A stretch of DNA of 64,000 nt from Asanoa sp040654855. Lineage in GTDB: Bacteria; Actinomycetota; Actinomycetes; Mycobacteriales; Micromonosporaceae. The notes under the pieces were generated by a model. The model did not search any database and had not been told where the DNA came from. It saw only the letters and a list, made by a program, of their open reading frames with translations. Position 1 is the stretch's first letter; every line of letters starts with the position of its first letter. Location: the NCBI RefSeq assembly GCF_040654855.1, contig NZ_JBFAIU010000002.1:1-64000 (forward strand), written 5' to 3'. The position numbers and the translations under genes are program-made. Shown here one piece after another: positions 9,458 to 18,594 of this stretch.

Positions 9458-9550
9458 CTACTTCAGGGAGCAGGCATCGACCGGCTTGATGGCGTAGTTG
9501 CGTGCGCTCGGGGGAGCCACAGCGCCGTACTGGAGGACAGAGCACGCTGA
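9458..9550 (-). pseudogene. Possible C-terminal gene fragment
   Basis: A minus-strand frame ending in TAG at 9458-9460 reads ACSVLQYGAVAPPSARNYAI followed by KPVDACSLK, which looks like the end of a secreted cysteine-containing protein. No start can be placed. The rest of 9301-9709 shows nothing convincing. Confidence 0.22.
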
Positions 9551-9709
9551 CGTCAGATGAGGCAAGCGCCGCACCGTGCAAGCGGAGAGCCGATCCTGCT
9601 CTGCCGGGTTAAGACAGACGCTGGATCGAGCCGTCGGCCGGATATCTCCCTAGCTTGTGGCCGTCGTTTCTGCCGAGAATGGAGGTTGCTGACGGGAGGT
9701 GCGCTCGTC

Positions 9710-12421
9710 ATGGCTGGACCGTTTCGAGTGGTGGGCCGAGCTGCCGAACTGGCCACGGCGCACCGCAGCCTGCTCGCAGATGGCCCGGGCCGCCTGTTGA
9801 TCGCCGGCCCGGCAGGGATCGGGAAGACGGCTCTGCTAGGGGAGATCGCGTCGGCGGCGATCGCCGAGGGATTTAGGGTGCGGAGCTGTCGTCCGACCGC
9901 GGCCGAATACGATCTTCCGTTCGCGGGGTTGTACGACCTGCTCGGATCTGATGTCGAGGACGTCTCCGCGGAGTTGTCACCGCCACTGCGCCGTGCTCTG
10001 CGGGTTGCGTTGCTGCGCGAGGACCTTCCGCGCGATGGGCAGGATGTGCTCGCCGTGAATCTGGCCGTGCTGGAGGCTCTGGAGGCGCTGCTGCACCACC
10101 ATCGGCTGCTGCTCACCATAGACGATGTCCAGTGGCTGGATATGCCTTCTCGGCGAGCACTGACGTTCGCCTTGCGGCGCCTGGCGGACCGTCCCATCTC
10201 GACTGCGTTCGTCGTTCGTGGCACAACGGAGGCCGCGCTGGAGCTGCTATTTGATCGTGCCGTCGTTGTCGAGCTCGGACCACTCTCTTCCGCGGAGATT
10301 GAGGAGGTGGTCAGGCCGCACGTCGGGTTTGTCCTACCGCCATTGCGGGCGGATGCCCTGCATCGCATGTCCGGTGGGATCCCCTACCTCGCGGTCGAGA
10401 TCGCTCGGACAGCTCGGGGGCTTCCAGCGGATGTCACTGAGCTGCTGGTGCCGGCCCGGTTTCGGCTGGTGCTCGAGGCTCGGCTGGCACCGCTGTCGCT
10501 GGCATGCCGGCGTGTCCTGCTCGGGGCGGCGCTGTTGTCTCGTCCGCAGATCCCCACGCTGGATCGATTGTCGGGACCGCAGCCGTTAGCAGAGGCGTTT
10601 GAAGCGGGGGTGCTGCAGAGCGTCGATGGGGCTATCCGCTTTGATCATCCGCTGTTGGCGGCGACCGTCCGCGAGCAGGCGACGCCTGCGCAGCACCGTC
10701 AAATTCACGCAGAACTCGCCCGACTGGCCGTGGATCCGGTCGAGAGGGCACGGCACCTGGGGTTGGCGGCCACCGGCCGGGACAGTGGCGTCGCGGACGA
10801 GATAGAGGCGGCTGCGCATCACGCGCGCGCCAGCGCAGCCATTGCCACTGCCGCGGAACTGATGCGGCAGGCGCTGACCATCACTCCCCACGACGCGGTC
10901 CGAGACCGGGTTCGTCGCGCGGCCCTAGCCGCGGATTGGTACTCGACTGTCGGGGAGGTACAAGCGGCCCAACATTGCTTGGAACCCTTGCTGAAGGAAC
11001 TCCCGCCAGGCCCTGAGCGCGCACGCTGCCTCCAGGCCCTGGAATGGACGCTGGGTCAGGAGATCCAACGTGGCCTCGCCCTCATCGACGAGGCGCTCTC
11101 CCAGCCCAACAAGGAGCGAGAGCTGACGGCCGAGCTGCTCCTTCAAAAGGCGGGTGTGCTGCGATGCATTGGGGACCTGATCGGTGCCCATGCCGAGGCT
11201 TCGGCGGCTGGCGCCGTCGCCGCCGCCATCCCCGACGGCCAGCTCGTCGCACGATCGGTCACAGCGAGGGCGGAGATTGACCTCTTCCTCGGCCGCGCAC
11301 GACAGGGGCCGCTCGACTGGGGACTCGACGCGCTGGTCCCAGTCCATCCCGACAGCAATTACGCAGACCCGGGTCGCCTGCGGGCCTGGGCCGCCAGCTG
11401 GGCCGACGACAATGCCACCGCGGCGGATATCTTGGCCTCGCTGATCGACCAGGCGCATCAGGCGGGTGACCTCTATTCGGAGGGAGGCCTGTCGCTACAC
11501 GCCGCCGAGGTGGCGCTGCGACAGGGGCGTCTACGCGAAGCAACGGACCTGGCGGCGCAGGGGTATCGGTTGCAGTCCGACGGGCTGAACGATCAGTTCC
11601 CTCTGTACGTCCAAGCGCACATCGCCGCCTGCAGCGGGGACGCCATCGCCGCGCTCCAAATGGCGAACGACGGGCTACGCATGGCCGCCCAGAGCGGCGA
11701 CGCCATCTTCACCGCACAAAACCTCTTGGTGCTCGCCTTCGTCAAGCTGTCGACGGATGACCACGCCGCAGCCAGCCGCTACGCAAACGAGCTGGACAAG
11801 CTGCTCCGTCGCATGCGATGGGGCCACCCTGGGACATACCGCTGGCACGCTGACGCCGTCGAAGCGCACCTCGGAGCCGGCCTACTCGACGCCGCAACGT
11901 CCGTGACCTCCAGCCTCTGGGCGCAGGCGGACCGTCTGCGCCTGCGAGGATCCCAAGCCGTCGCGTCGCGCTGCCAGGGGCTCGTCAACGCCTATACCGG
12001 CGACACGAAACGCGCCCTGGAAGACCTGACACAGTCCCTATCGCTCGTGGACGGCCTCGATATCCCATTCGAACGTGGCCGAACACTGCTGGCCCTCGGT
12101 GTTACCCGCCGCCGCGCACGCCAGAAGGCCGCCGCACGCACCGCTCTGGAAGAGGCGCGCAACATCTTCTTCGCCATCGGTTTCCCGCTGTGGGTCGAAC
12201 GGGCCGATCGAGAACTGACACGTGCGGGCGGCGGGGTCGGCGAGGGAGAACTGACCTCCGGAGAGCGGGCAGTCGCTGAGCTCGCTGCCGCCGGCGCGAC
12301 CAACCAAGAGATCGCAGGCCGACTGTTCCTGAGTCCACGCACGGTCGAGACAGTTCTCACGCGGGTTTACCGCAAGATCGGCGTGAAGTCCCGTACACAG
12401 CTCTCCCGTCAACTCCGATGA
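9710..12421 (+). CDS. Large ATP-binding LuxR-family (LAL-type) transcriptional regulator
   Basis: 903 residues from ATG 9710, preceded by GGGAGGT; the in-frame extension upstream to 9557 looks non-coding. Order: AAA/STAND ATPase with Walker A GPAGIGKT (about residues 32-41) and Walker B LLLTIDDVQWLD (about 133); a winged-helix/helical middle; TPR-like helical repeats (ARHLGLAATGRDSG, LLQKAGVLRCIGDLIGAHAE); and a C-terminal LuxR helix-turn-helix (ELTSGERAVAELAAAGATNQ, EIAGRLFLSPRTVETVLTRV, last 60 residues). LAL regulators act as large ATP-dependent activators; the target is not evident and no biosynthetic cluster lies beside it. Codon use is slightly less GC-biased than in the glycoside hydrolase genes. 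Confidence 0.92.
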   Translation: MAGPFRVVGRAAELATAHRSLLADGPGRLLIAGPAGIGKTALLGEIASAAIAEGFRVRSCRPTAAEYDLPFAGLYDLLGSDVEDVSAELSPPLRRALRVALLREDLPRDGQDVLAVNLAVLEALEALLHHHRLLLTIDDVQWLDMPSRRALTFALRRLADRPISTAFVVRGTTEAALELLFDRAVVVELGPLSSAEIEEVVRPHVGFVLPPLRADALHRMSGGIPYLAVEIARTARGLPADVTELLVPARFRLVLEARLAPLSLACRRVLLGAALLSRPQIPTLDRLSGPQPLAEAFEAGVLQSVDGAIRFDHPLLAATVREQATPAQHRQIHAELARLAVDPVERARHLGLAATGRDSGVADEIEAAAHHARASAAIATAAELMRQALTITPHDAVRDRVRRAALAADWYSTVGEVQAAQHCLEPLLKELPPGPERARCLQALEWTLGQEIQRGLALIDEALSQPNKERELTAELLLQKAGVLRCIGDLIGAHAEASAAGAVAAAIPDGQLVARSVTARAEIDLFLGRARQGPLDWGLDALVPVHPDSNYADPGRLRAWAASWADDNATAADILASLIDQAHQAGDLYSEGGLSLHAAEVALRQGRLREATDLAAQGYRLQSDGLNDQFPLYVQAHIAACSGDAIAALQMANDGLRMAAQSGDAIFTAQNLLVLAFVKLSTDDHAAASRYANELDKLLRRMRWGHPGTYRWHADAVEAHLGAGLLDAATSVTSSLWAQADRLRLRGSQAVASRCQGLVNAYTGDTKRALEDLTQSLSLVDGLDIPFERGRTLLALGVTRRRARQKAAARTALEEARNIFFAIGFPLWVERADRELTRAGGGVGEGELTSGERAVAELAAAGATNQEIAGRLFLSPRTVETVLTRVYRKIGVKSRTQLSRQLR

Positions 12422-12564
12422 CCCGGGTTGGGCCGAGACCAACGCTAGGATGCGACGCGACCTCCTCGATCAATGCAGGCTGTGTTTGGCAACGCCCGCC
12501 GCACGCTAAGACACGCTGCGCACCCGTGGCGCCGTCGGCGGACACCGACAAGGCTCCGCGCCGA

Positions 12565-12684
12565 AGCACCCAGCCGCACCTGTTCCGCGGACTACTCACC
12601 TGCGGGCTGCTCGGCCGCAGGATGATCGCCAGCGTCCACCATGGCCACATTTACTACCGCTGCGTCGCCCGCACCCTAGGTTGA
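12565..12684 (+). pseudogene. Fragment of a large serine recombinase (zinc-ribbon part)
   Basis: The plus-strand frame reads QPHLFRGLLTCGLLGRRMIA then SVHHGHIYYRC. This matches the recombinase zinc-ribbon block (H-L-L-x-G-L-L-x-C-G-x-C-G-R-x-M ... Y-Y-R-C) of phage-type serine integrases, but with the second cysteine of the CxxC replaced by Leu. No resolvase catalytic domain or recombinase domain is present upstream, so this is a relic. It suggests a former integrative element near 12.5 kb. Confidence 0.5.
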
Positions 12685-12789
12685 TTACCCAACCTGACGT
12701 CGTCAGACGGCAACCGGAGGAGGCGAGCAGGCCAGCGGCACTCCCCGAACTATTGCAGCCGCGCCTAGTCTCCGCGGTCGACCGTCGCC

Positions 12790-13087
12790 GTGGATCTGCT
12801 CGATCAATGGCTCCAGGCAGTCCAGGACGCCGGCGTCGATGCAGAGTTGTCGCGGCGATCAGACAAATCCGAACCCGCGTTAGAGATGGCGGTGTCATCG
12901 ACGACCCGAAAGGCCCTAGCGCTCGCCACGCGGCCGGCCGAGATTGCCGCTGACGAGACCCGGCCCAGCCAGTTGCGCGCCGCAGCCCGCAACGCCCGGT
13001 GCCGGACTCGATGTGTCGGAGCTGACCGACGAGGCGATCGTCACCGAACTGACCGGCCGCCTCCGTGATCGCCGGAGACGATCGTGA
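12790..13087 (+). pseudogene. Frameshifted small ORF, family unknown
   Basis: GTG 12790 opens a frame (DLLDQWLQAVQDAGVDAELS, EMAVSSTTRKALALATRP, SQLRAAARNA) that turns non-coding near 13000. The continuation LDVSELTDEAIVTELTGRLR appears one base out of phase from 13007 and stops at 13085-13087. The composite would be about 98 mostly helical, charged residues. It may be the C-terminal part of the recombinase or an independent small gene; I cannot assign a function. Confidence 0.4.
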
Positions 13088-13499
13088 GACAGCCGACCAC
13101 ATCCCAATCGCTCTCGCGCCCGTCAGGTGTGGACGCTCGAGTCGCCACCGACCCGTGCAACCAAGGACAGGCGCGCGCGCATCTGCCGCGAAGCGGCGCG
13201 TGCTCTTCTGCCGCTGAATGAGTGCACGGTCGCCGAAGCGACCAGTCGGGCGGCCAAACGCACCGCCAGGGACAGCCGGCGTCGTTCGGGGGCGAGTAGA
13301 GGCGGCCGCCGGTCCGGGTCACGGCGGGTCAGGCGACTAGACGACGCGGCTATATGCCTTCGGGTGGACCCGCGCGGTGGCAGTGGCTTGCGCGGCTGCG
13401 GCAGCAACCCACAACCGCTGCTACCCGCGAGGCAGGCCAGCGGCTGTCCGTTGTGGAACTCGGTCGCCGGTTACGACCTTGCCTGCTTGACTTCCAGGC
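13088..13499 (+). other. No supported gene
   Basis: Arg-rich open frames run on both strands with no conserved motif. A weak plus-strand stretch (RICREAARALLPLNECTVAE at about 13180) might be a fragment. Confidence 0.4.
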
Positions 13500-14405
13500 A
13501 TGATCAGTGATGTGACGCTCCGTGCGTTCCTGGCGGATCTGTGGGGACTGGCAGGGGCAACGGTCGAGGTGCACAACGGCGGTTTGAATTCCGCGACGTG
13601 GTTCGTCGCCAGCGGCGGCGAGCGCTGGGTCGCCAAAACGGTCGTTCCGGCCTCGCGGCGGTCGTTCGCGGCGGGCCTCACGATCGCGGCCGCACTCGAC
13701 AACGCGGGGATCCCCGCCGGAGCGCCGTTGGCGACCCGCCACGGAGATCACGTTGTTGATGTCGATGGCATCCCGTTGGCCTTGCTGACCTGGGTTCCGG
13801 GCGAGGAACTGTCGGGCTCCGATCCTGGCCATCAGCAACTGATCGGCACGACTCTCGCAGGAGTGCACCGGACGCTGCTTGACGTGTCGGTTCCCGATAC
13901 GGAACGGTTTCATTGGGTCGACCCGCAGGGTGAGCACCTGAGCATTCGACCGTGGGTGCGAGCGGCCGTCGCCGCAGCTGTCGCGGCTTACGACGAGCTC
14001 AATCCTCGAACGCTGTCGTGGGGCCTGCTGCACACCGATCCCGCACCGGAGGCGTTCCGGATGGCCAGCCCTCAGGGAGTCTGCGGTTTGATCGACTGGA
14101 GCACCGCCATGCTCGGTCCATTGCTGTATGACCTGGCGTCGGCCGTCATGTACGCCGGAGGGCCAGACCACGCCGATGCCTTGATCGAGGCCTATCTGGA
14201 ACAAGGAGTGGTGCCACGGGCCGAGGTCGAACGGGCGATGTGGGTGATGCTGCGCTTCCGGTGGGCGGTGCAGGCCGACTACTTCGCCCACCGCATCGCA
14301 ACCCACGACCTGACCGGCATCATCAGCGCCGCCGACAACGAACGCGGCCTCGCGGAGGCGTACGCCTGGCTCAACCGCCTGAACGAGAGGGCCGCCGCGC
14401 CGTGA
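13500..14405 (+). CDS. APH-fold phosphotransferase, homoserine-kinase-like
   Basis: 301 residues from ATG 13500. The N-lobe has NGGLNSATWFVASGGERWVA followed by KTVV (the ATP-anchoring Lys). The catalytic loop is LLHTDPAPEAF (about 175), where the canonical Asn is missing, and the metal-binding motif is GLIDWSTAMLGPLLYDLASA (about 195). This pattern is shared with ThrB2/choline-kinase-like members of the APH superfamily. The changed catalytic loop (HTDPAPEAF instead of HxDxxxxN) may alter activity. No good Shine-Dalgarno is seen, so the message may be leaderless. Substrate unknown; neighbours give no clue. Confidence 0.83.
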   Translation: MISDVTLRAFLADLWGLAGATVEVHNGGLNSATWFVASGGERWVAKTVVPASRRSFAAGLTIAAALDNAGIPAGAPLATRHGDHVVDVDGIPLALLTWVPGEELSGSDPGHQQLIGTTLAGVHRTLLDVSVPDTERFHWVDPQGEHLSIRPWVRAAVAAAVAAYDELNPRTLSWGLLHTDPAPEAFRMASPQGVCGLIDWSTAMLGPLLYDLASAVMYAGGPDHADALIEAYLEQGVVPRAEVERAMWVMLRFRWAVQADYFAHRIATHDLTGIISAADNERGLAEAYAWLNRLNERAAAP

Positions 14406-14780
14406 AGCAGCACGAGTAGGAACATCGCGCCGCCTTCGTCAGGCGACCGCATGGAAGGCGCACCCCGAAGCCGTTGGGCGGTTCGAAAGTCTGCGGCGCA
14501 GGTTCGAATCGCCCGGGCCCGGGCAAACGCGCTACTCGAAATCAATGGCAGGTTACGCCAAGCATGGGAACAGGATTTGATCAACGCTGAGTTGGTGATT
14601 GGGACAGCATCGTGGCGTTTGCCCAGCTAGAGCGCACTCGGAGTCCAGGCAACGCGGCGCTGCCGTGGTGTCCGAGGTCAAGCGTTCTCTGATTTCGCGG
14701 GCCGCCGTGGCTTGCTGTTCCCACCTAGCGCCATGCCGTGCGTTTGTCGAGCCCGGGCCTGACGGGGGAGATGGTGACTG
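14406..14780 (+). other. No supported gene
   Basis: It contains GCAGGTTCGAATCGCC at about 14499, resembling the left edge of the dispersed repeats described below, but no tRNA can be folded from the flanks. Confidence 0.4.
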
Positions 14781-15035
14781 GTGAACGGCTTCGAAACACA
14801 GGTCGCTCGAGCGGCCGGCGCAGCGCTGCTCAAGCTTGGTACCCGCGTGGTCGATGCCACCCGCCGTAAGCAGCTTCTCCTCTCCGTGCGTTCGCCGACG
14901 GCGGTGGCGGCCGCCGACCGGCTACGCGCCGAACTCGAACCCGCCGAGTCAGCGAACCTCGCGCGCTATGTCGCGTCAAGCCCCACCTCCATGCCTCGAA
15001 ACGCGGCCCGAGACGCACTCTCGGCTGGCCCCTGA
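14781..15035 (+). CDS. Short, probably truncated ORF
   Basis: GTG 14781 encodes 84 residues: NGFETQVARAAGAALLKLGT, then RRKQLLLSVRSPTAVAAADR and an Ala/Glu-rich helix. The opening resembles the N-terminal helix found ahead of NACHT/STAND NTPases in actinomycetes, but the ORF stops 30 bases before a dispersed repeat, and no NTPase follows. I read it as the 5' stump of a larger gene. A genuine 84-residue protein is possible. Confidence 0.42.
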   Translation: MNGFETQVARAAGAALLKLGTRVVDATRRKQLLLSVRSPTAVAAADRLRAELEPAESANLARYVASSPTSMPRNAARDALSAGP

Positions 15036-15065
15036 CCTGCGAGAACAGCGCCCGCCGCGCAGCGC

Positions 15066-15289
15066 GATCTTGACGGCGGGATACAGCCCGAAACTGCGCA
15101 CGGCCGGGCGGTTGTCCCTGGTCACGCACGTCTACGTCGGCAATTTACCGCGGCTGTAGGCGGTCTCTGGGCGGGCAGGTGGCCTGGCGACCTGCGCATG
15201 TCGGCGGCGCGAAATGTGGATCATGGCCGGTAGTCCCGGGCGGGAGACCAGACTGTCAAGCGCCGCATCCGCTCATGCCGATGAGAGTG
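15066..15289 (+). repeat. Dispersed repeat copy A (right part only)
   Basis: It shares with copies B, C and D the core GGCGGGATACAGCCC...CTGCGCAC, GGGCGGTTGTCCCTGGTCAC and a CGTCTACGTCGGC-like segment. With copy C it also shares a distal part (ACCTGCGCA, TGGATCATG, GCCGCATCCGCT...TGCCGA...GAGAGTG). It lacks the left part with AGGTTCGAGCCCCACCT. It lies directly downstream of the truncated ORF ending at 15035. Confidence 0.7.
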
Positions 15290-15337
15290 ACCGCCCTTCA
15301 CAAACTGATGACGCCCCGTTACATTGTCGTCTATCCA

Positions 15338-15351
15338 TGGGAGCGCTCCCG
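15338..15351. promoter_or_regulatory. CebR-type operator
   Basis: TGGGAGCGCTCCCG matches the CebR/CelR consensus TGGGAGCGCTCCCA at 13 of 14 positions and lies 42 bases before the GH9 start codon. In cellulolytic actinomycetes CebR (LacI family) represses cellulase genes until cello-oligosaccharides release it. No cebR gene is in this window. Confidence 0.88.
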
Positions 15352-15392
15352 AGCCCTGGACCTGCCCCCACCCTGCGACAGGAGTAACCGTC

Positions 15393-18287
15393 ATGCACCA
15401 CGTCAGACGCCTCCGGCGGGCGCGGTCCGACCAGCCGTGGCCACGCCGTGTCCTCGCCGCCGGTGCGGCCCTGGTCACCGGGCTCACCGTCGGCGCCGTC
15501 CCCGGTCCCGCGTCCGCGGCCGTCCCCGCCACGACCGCCGTGCAGGCCGCCGCGCCCGCCTACAACTACGCCGAGGCATTGCAGAAGTCCCTCCTCTTCT
15601 ACGAGGCCCAGCAGTCCGGCCCCAAGCCCTCCTGGAACCGCGTGTCCTGGCGCGGGGACTCCGCGTTGACCGACGGCGCCGACGTCGGGGTCGACCTGAC
15701 CGGCGGCTGGTTCGACGCCGGCGACCACGTCAAGTTCGGCTTCCCGATGGCGTTCAGCGCCACCATGCTCGCCTGGGGCGCGGTCGAGTACCGGGACGGC
15801 TACGTGGCCTCCGGGCAGCTCACGCACCTGCTCAACAACCTGCGCTTCGTCAACGACTACTTCGTCAAGGCGCACCCGTCACCGAACGTCCTCTACGGAC
15901 AGATCGGCAACGGCGACGCCGACCACAAGTGGTGGGGTCCGGCCGAGGTGATGCCGATGGCGCGTCCCTCGTACAAAATCGATGCGAGCTGTGGCGGCGC
16001 GGACCTGGCCGGGGAGACCGCGGCGGCGATGGCCGCGTCGTCCATGGTCTTCCGACCAACCGACGCCGCGTACGCCGACAAGCTGCTCGGCCACGCGAAG
16101 CAGCTCTACACGTTCGCCGACACGGTGCGGAAGAGCTACCACGAGTGCATCACCGACGCGACCAACTTCTACCGGTCGTGGAGCGGCTACCAGGACGAGC
16201 TGGTCTGGGGTGCGATCTGGCTGTACCGGGCCACCGGCGACGCCACATACCTCGCCAAGGCCGAGAGCGAGTACGACCTGCTCGGCAACGAGAACCAGAC
16301 CACCACCAAGTCCTACAAGTGGACGATCGCCTGGGACAACAAGCAGTACGGCGCGTACGTGCTGCTGGCCCGCCTGACCGGCAAGCAGAAGTACCTGGAC
16401 GACGCCAACCGGTGGCTCGACTACTGGACCGTCGGCGTGAACGGGCAACGGGTGCCGTACTCGCCGGGCGGCATGGCGGTGCTCGACTCGTGGGGCGCGC
16501 TGCGCTACGCGGCGAACACCAGCTTCGTCGCCCTGCTGCACGGTGACCACCTCACCGACGCCACCCGCAAGGCGCGGTACCAGGACTTCGCGCTGCGGCA
16601 GATCAACTACGCGCTCGGCGACAACCCGCGCAACTCCAGCTACGTCATCGGGTTCGGCGCCAACTCGCCGAAGAACCCGCACCACCGCACCGCGCACGGC
16701 TCCTGGTGGGACAGCCAGACCGTGCCCGAGGAGACCCGGCATGTGCTCTACGGCGCGCTGGTGGGTGGGCCCTCGTCGGCCAACGACGCGTACAGCGACA
16801 CCCGGTCGGACTACGTGATGAACGAGGTCGCCACCGACTACAACGCCGGCTTCACCTCCGCGCTCGCCGCGCTGGTGACCAAGCACGGCGGCGCCCCGCT
16901 GGCGAACTTCCCGGTCGCCGAGACCCCGGACCGCGACGAGTTGACCGTGGAGACCACGGTGATGCAGGCCGAGCCGCGGGGCACCGGGCTCAAGGCCATC
17001 ATCTACAACCGCTCCGCGTACCCGGCCCGCGCCCTGACCGACGCGAAGTTCCGCTACTACTTCCGCGCCGAGGGCGCGACGCCCGTCGTGGTCACCCCTG
17101 GCTACACCCAGGGCTGCCCGTCGCCGTCCACGGCCCGCCAGGTCTCCGGCGACCTCTGGTACGTCGAGGTCGACTGCACCGGGCACACCATCGCCCCGGC
17201 CGGGCAGTCGCAGCACCGGATGGAGGTGCAGTTCAAGGTCGGCGTACCGGAGGGTGGCACCTGGGACCCGACCAACGACCCGTCGTACAGCACCGTCGCC
17301 GGGCCCAACCGCAACGTGCCGCTCTACGCCGGTGGTCGGCGGGTCTGGGGCGTCGAGCCCGGCGCGCCCACCCCGGACACCACCGCGCCCACGGCGCCCG
17401 GCCGGCCGACCGCGTCGGCGGTCACCGCGACCGGCGCGACCCTGAGCTGGGCGGCGTCGACCGACAACGTGGGCGTCACCGGGTACGACGTCTACCGCGA
17501 GGCCGGCGCCACCGACGTCCTCGTCGGCTCGCCCCCCGCCGCCACGTTCGCGGTGACCGGGCTGACCGCCGCCACGTCCTACGCGTTCTACGTGGTGGCC
17601 AAGGACGCTGCGGGCAACCGCTCCGCCGCGTCCGCACCGGTCTCCGTCACCACCACCGACCCGCCCGCGCTGGACGCCGTCGCGCCGACCGCGCCCGGCC
17701 AGCCGACCGCGTCCACGATCACCGCAAGCGGGGTGACCCTGAGCTGGGCGGCGTCGAGCGACAACGTCGGCGTCACCGGCTACCGGGTCTACCGGGAGAA
17801 CGGCGCGACGGACCCGCTCGTCGGGTCGCCCACCGGCACCACGCTCGCGGTGACCGGGCTGACCGCGGCCACCGCGTACACCTTCTACGTGGTGGCCGCC
17901 GACGCGGCCGGCAACACCTCCCCGGCGTCCGCGTCGGTCACCGTGACCACGTCGGCGCCGCCCGCCGCCGGTGCCTGCACGGTGGCGTACGCGACAAACG
18001 ACTGGGGCAGCGGGTTCACCGCGAACATCACGATCAGCAACACCGGGACGACCGCGATCAACGGCTGGAGCCTCGGCTTCACCTTCCCGCACACCGGGCA
18101 GAGGGTCAGCCAGGGCTGGTCGGCGACGTTCACCCAAACCGGTACGGCGGTCACCGCGACGAGCCTGTCCTACAACGGTGCGCTGGCACCGGGGGCGTCG
18201 ACCGGCATCGGCTTCAACGGCACCCACACGGGCAGCAACCCGAGGCCGACCAGCTTCACCCTCAACGGCGTCGCCTGCACCGCCTGA
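15393..18287 (+). CDS. Secreted GH9 endoglucanase, GH9-CBM3-FN3-FN3-CBM2
   Basis: 964 residues from ATG 15393, with AGGAG eight bases upstream. A long Tat/Sec-like signal has HHVRRLRRARS, a hydrophobic core and an ASA cleavage site near 50. GH9 domain about 55-510: GWFDAGDHVKFGFPMAFS (catalytic base Asp pair), RTAHGSWWDS (substrate His), and YVMNEVATDYNAGF (acid Glu). CBM3-like domain about 510-652, two FN3 linkers about 662-752 and 762-854 (near-identical TLSWAASTDNVGVTGYDVYRE blocks), and a C-terminal CBM2 about 859-964 (ACTVAYATNDWGSGFTANIT, NGWSLGFTFP). This is the processive-endoglucanase layout of actinomycete Cel9 enzymes, which hydrolyse crystalline cellulose outside the cell. Monocistronic, with a CebR box upstream and a strong hairpin downstream. 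Confidence 0.96.
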   Translation: MHHVRRLRRARSDQPWPRRVLAAGAALVTGLTVGAVPGPASAAVPATTAVQAAAPAYNYAEALQKSLLFYEAQQSGPKPSWNRVSWRGDSALTDGADVGVDLTGGWFDAGDHVKFGFPMAFSATMLAWGAVEYRDGYVASGQLTHLLNNLRFVNDYFVKAHPSPNVLYGQIGNGDADHKWWGPAEVMPMARPSYKIDASCGGADLAGETAAAMAASSMVFRPTDAAYADKLLGHAKQLYTFADTVRKSYHECITDATNFYRSWSGYQDELVWGAIWLYRATGDATYLAKAESEYDLLGNENQTTTKSYKWTIAWDNKQYGAYVLLARLTGKQKYLDDANRWLDYWTVGVNGQRVPYSPGGMAVLDSWGALRYAANTSFVALLHGDHLTDATRKARYQDFALRQINYALGDNPRNSSYVIGFGANSPKNPHHRTAHGSWWDSQTVPEETRHVLYGALVGGPSSANDAYSDTRSDYVMNEVATDYNAGFTSALAALVTKHGGAPLANFPVAETPDRDELTVETTVMQAEPRGTGLKAIIYNRSAYPARALTDAKFRYYFRAEGATPVVVTPGYTQGCPSPSTARQVSGDLWYVEVDCTGHTIAPAGQSQHRMEVQFKVGVPEGGTWDPTNDPSYSTVAGPNRNVPLYAGGRRVWGVEPGAPTPDTTAPTAPGRPTASAVTATGATLSWAASTDNVGVTGYDVYREAGATDVLVGSPPAATFAVTGLTAATSYAFYVVAKDAAGNRSAASAPVSVTTTDPPALDAVAPTAPGQPTASTITASGVTLSWAASSDNVGVTGYRVYRENGATDPLVGSPTGTTLAVTGLTAATAYTFYVVAADAAGNTSPASASVTVTTSAPPAAGACTVAYATNDWGSGFTANITISNTGTTAINGWSLGFTFPHTGQRVSQGWSATFTQTGTAVTATSLSYNGALAPGASTGIGFNGTHTGSNPRPTSFTLNGVACTA

Positions 18288-18298
18288 TTCGCGTCGAG

Positions 18299-18342
18299 AT
18301 CTTGGACAGTTACCGTTCCGCAGAGCGGTAACTGTCCAAGAT
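18299..18342 (+). terminator. Long perfect hairpin after the GH9 gene
   Basis: ATCTTGGACAGTTACCG and its exact reverse complement (17 bp) flank a 10-base loop, 12 bases after the stop. No U tract follows, as is common for actinomycete intrinsic terminators. Confidence 0.82.
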
Positions 18343-18594
18343 TCACGTGTGAGGGTCGCCAGCCGATGCGGTGAGGACTCGATGGACCGTGGCGGCTACT
18401 AGTCGGGGCGGGCGCGGACAGCCAGGCCGGAAACCGCAGGATCCGATCACCGCTGGTCCACACGTCGTTCTGCCGCCGCATGGCCGCCGCCCACTGAGCC
18501 TTTCCGAGTAACGGTCGCCGACTGGATGCAGGCTCTGCGATCGGCTCAGTCCGTTCTCGACCCCTGGAGCTCGAATTCTGCGTGGGTTCGTAGC

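Noticed and set aside
9710..12421. LAL regulator as the pathway activator of a natural-product cluster
   Set aside because: No polyketide, peptide or RiPP biosynthetic genes are in the window; flanking DNA is decayed mobile sequence.
14495..14525. T-arm-like GGTTCGAATCGCC and similar GGTTCGAGCCCCACC motifs as tRNA genes
   Set aside because: The flanking bases do not form acceptor, D or anticodon arms; the T-arm resemblance is confined to about 17 bases. They are better described as edges of the dispersed repeat.
15879..18227. A 782-codon minus-strand frame opposite the GH9 gene
   Set aside because: Low-complexity Gly/Arg/Val composition mirroring the FN3 and CBM codons; no motif or start signal.
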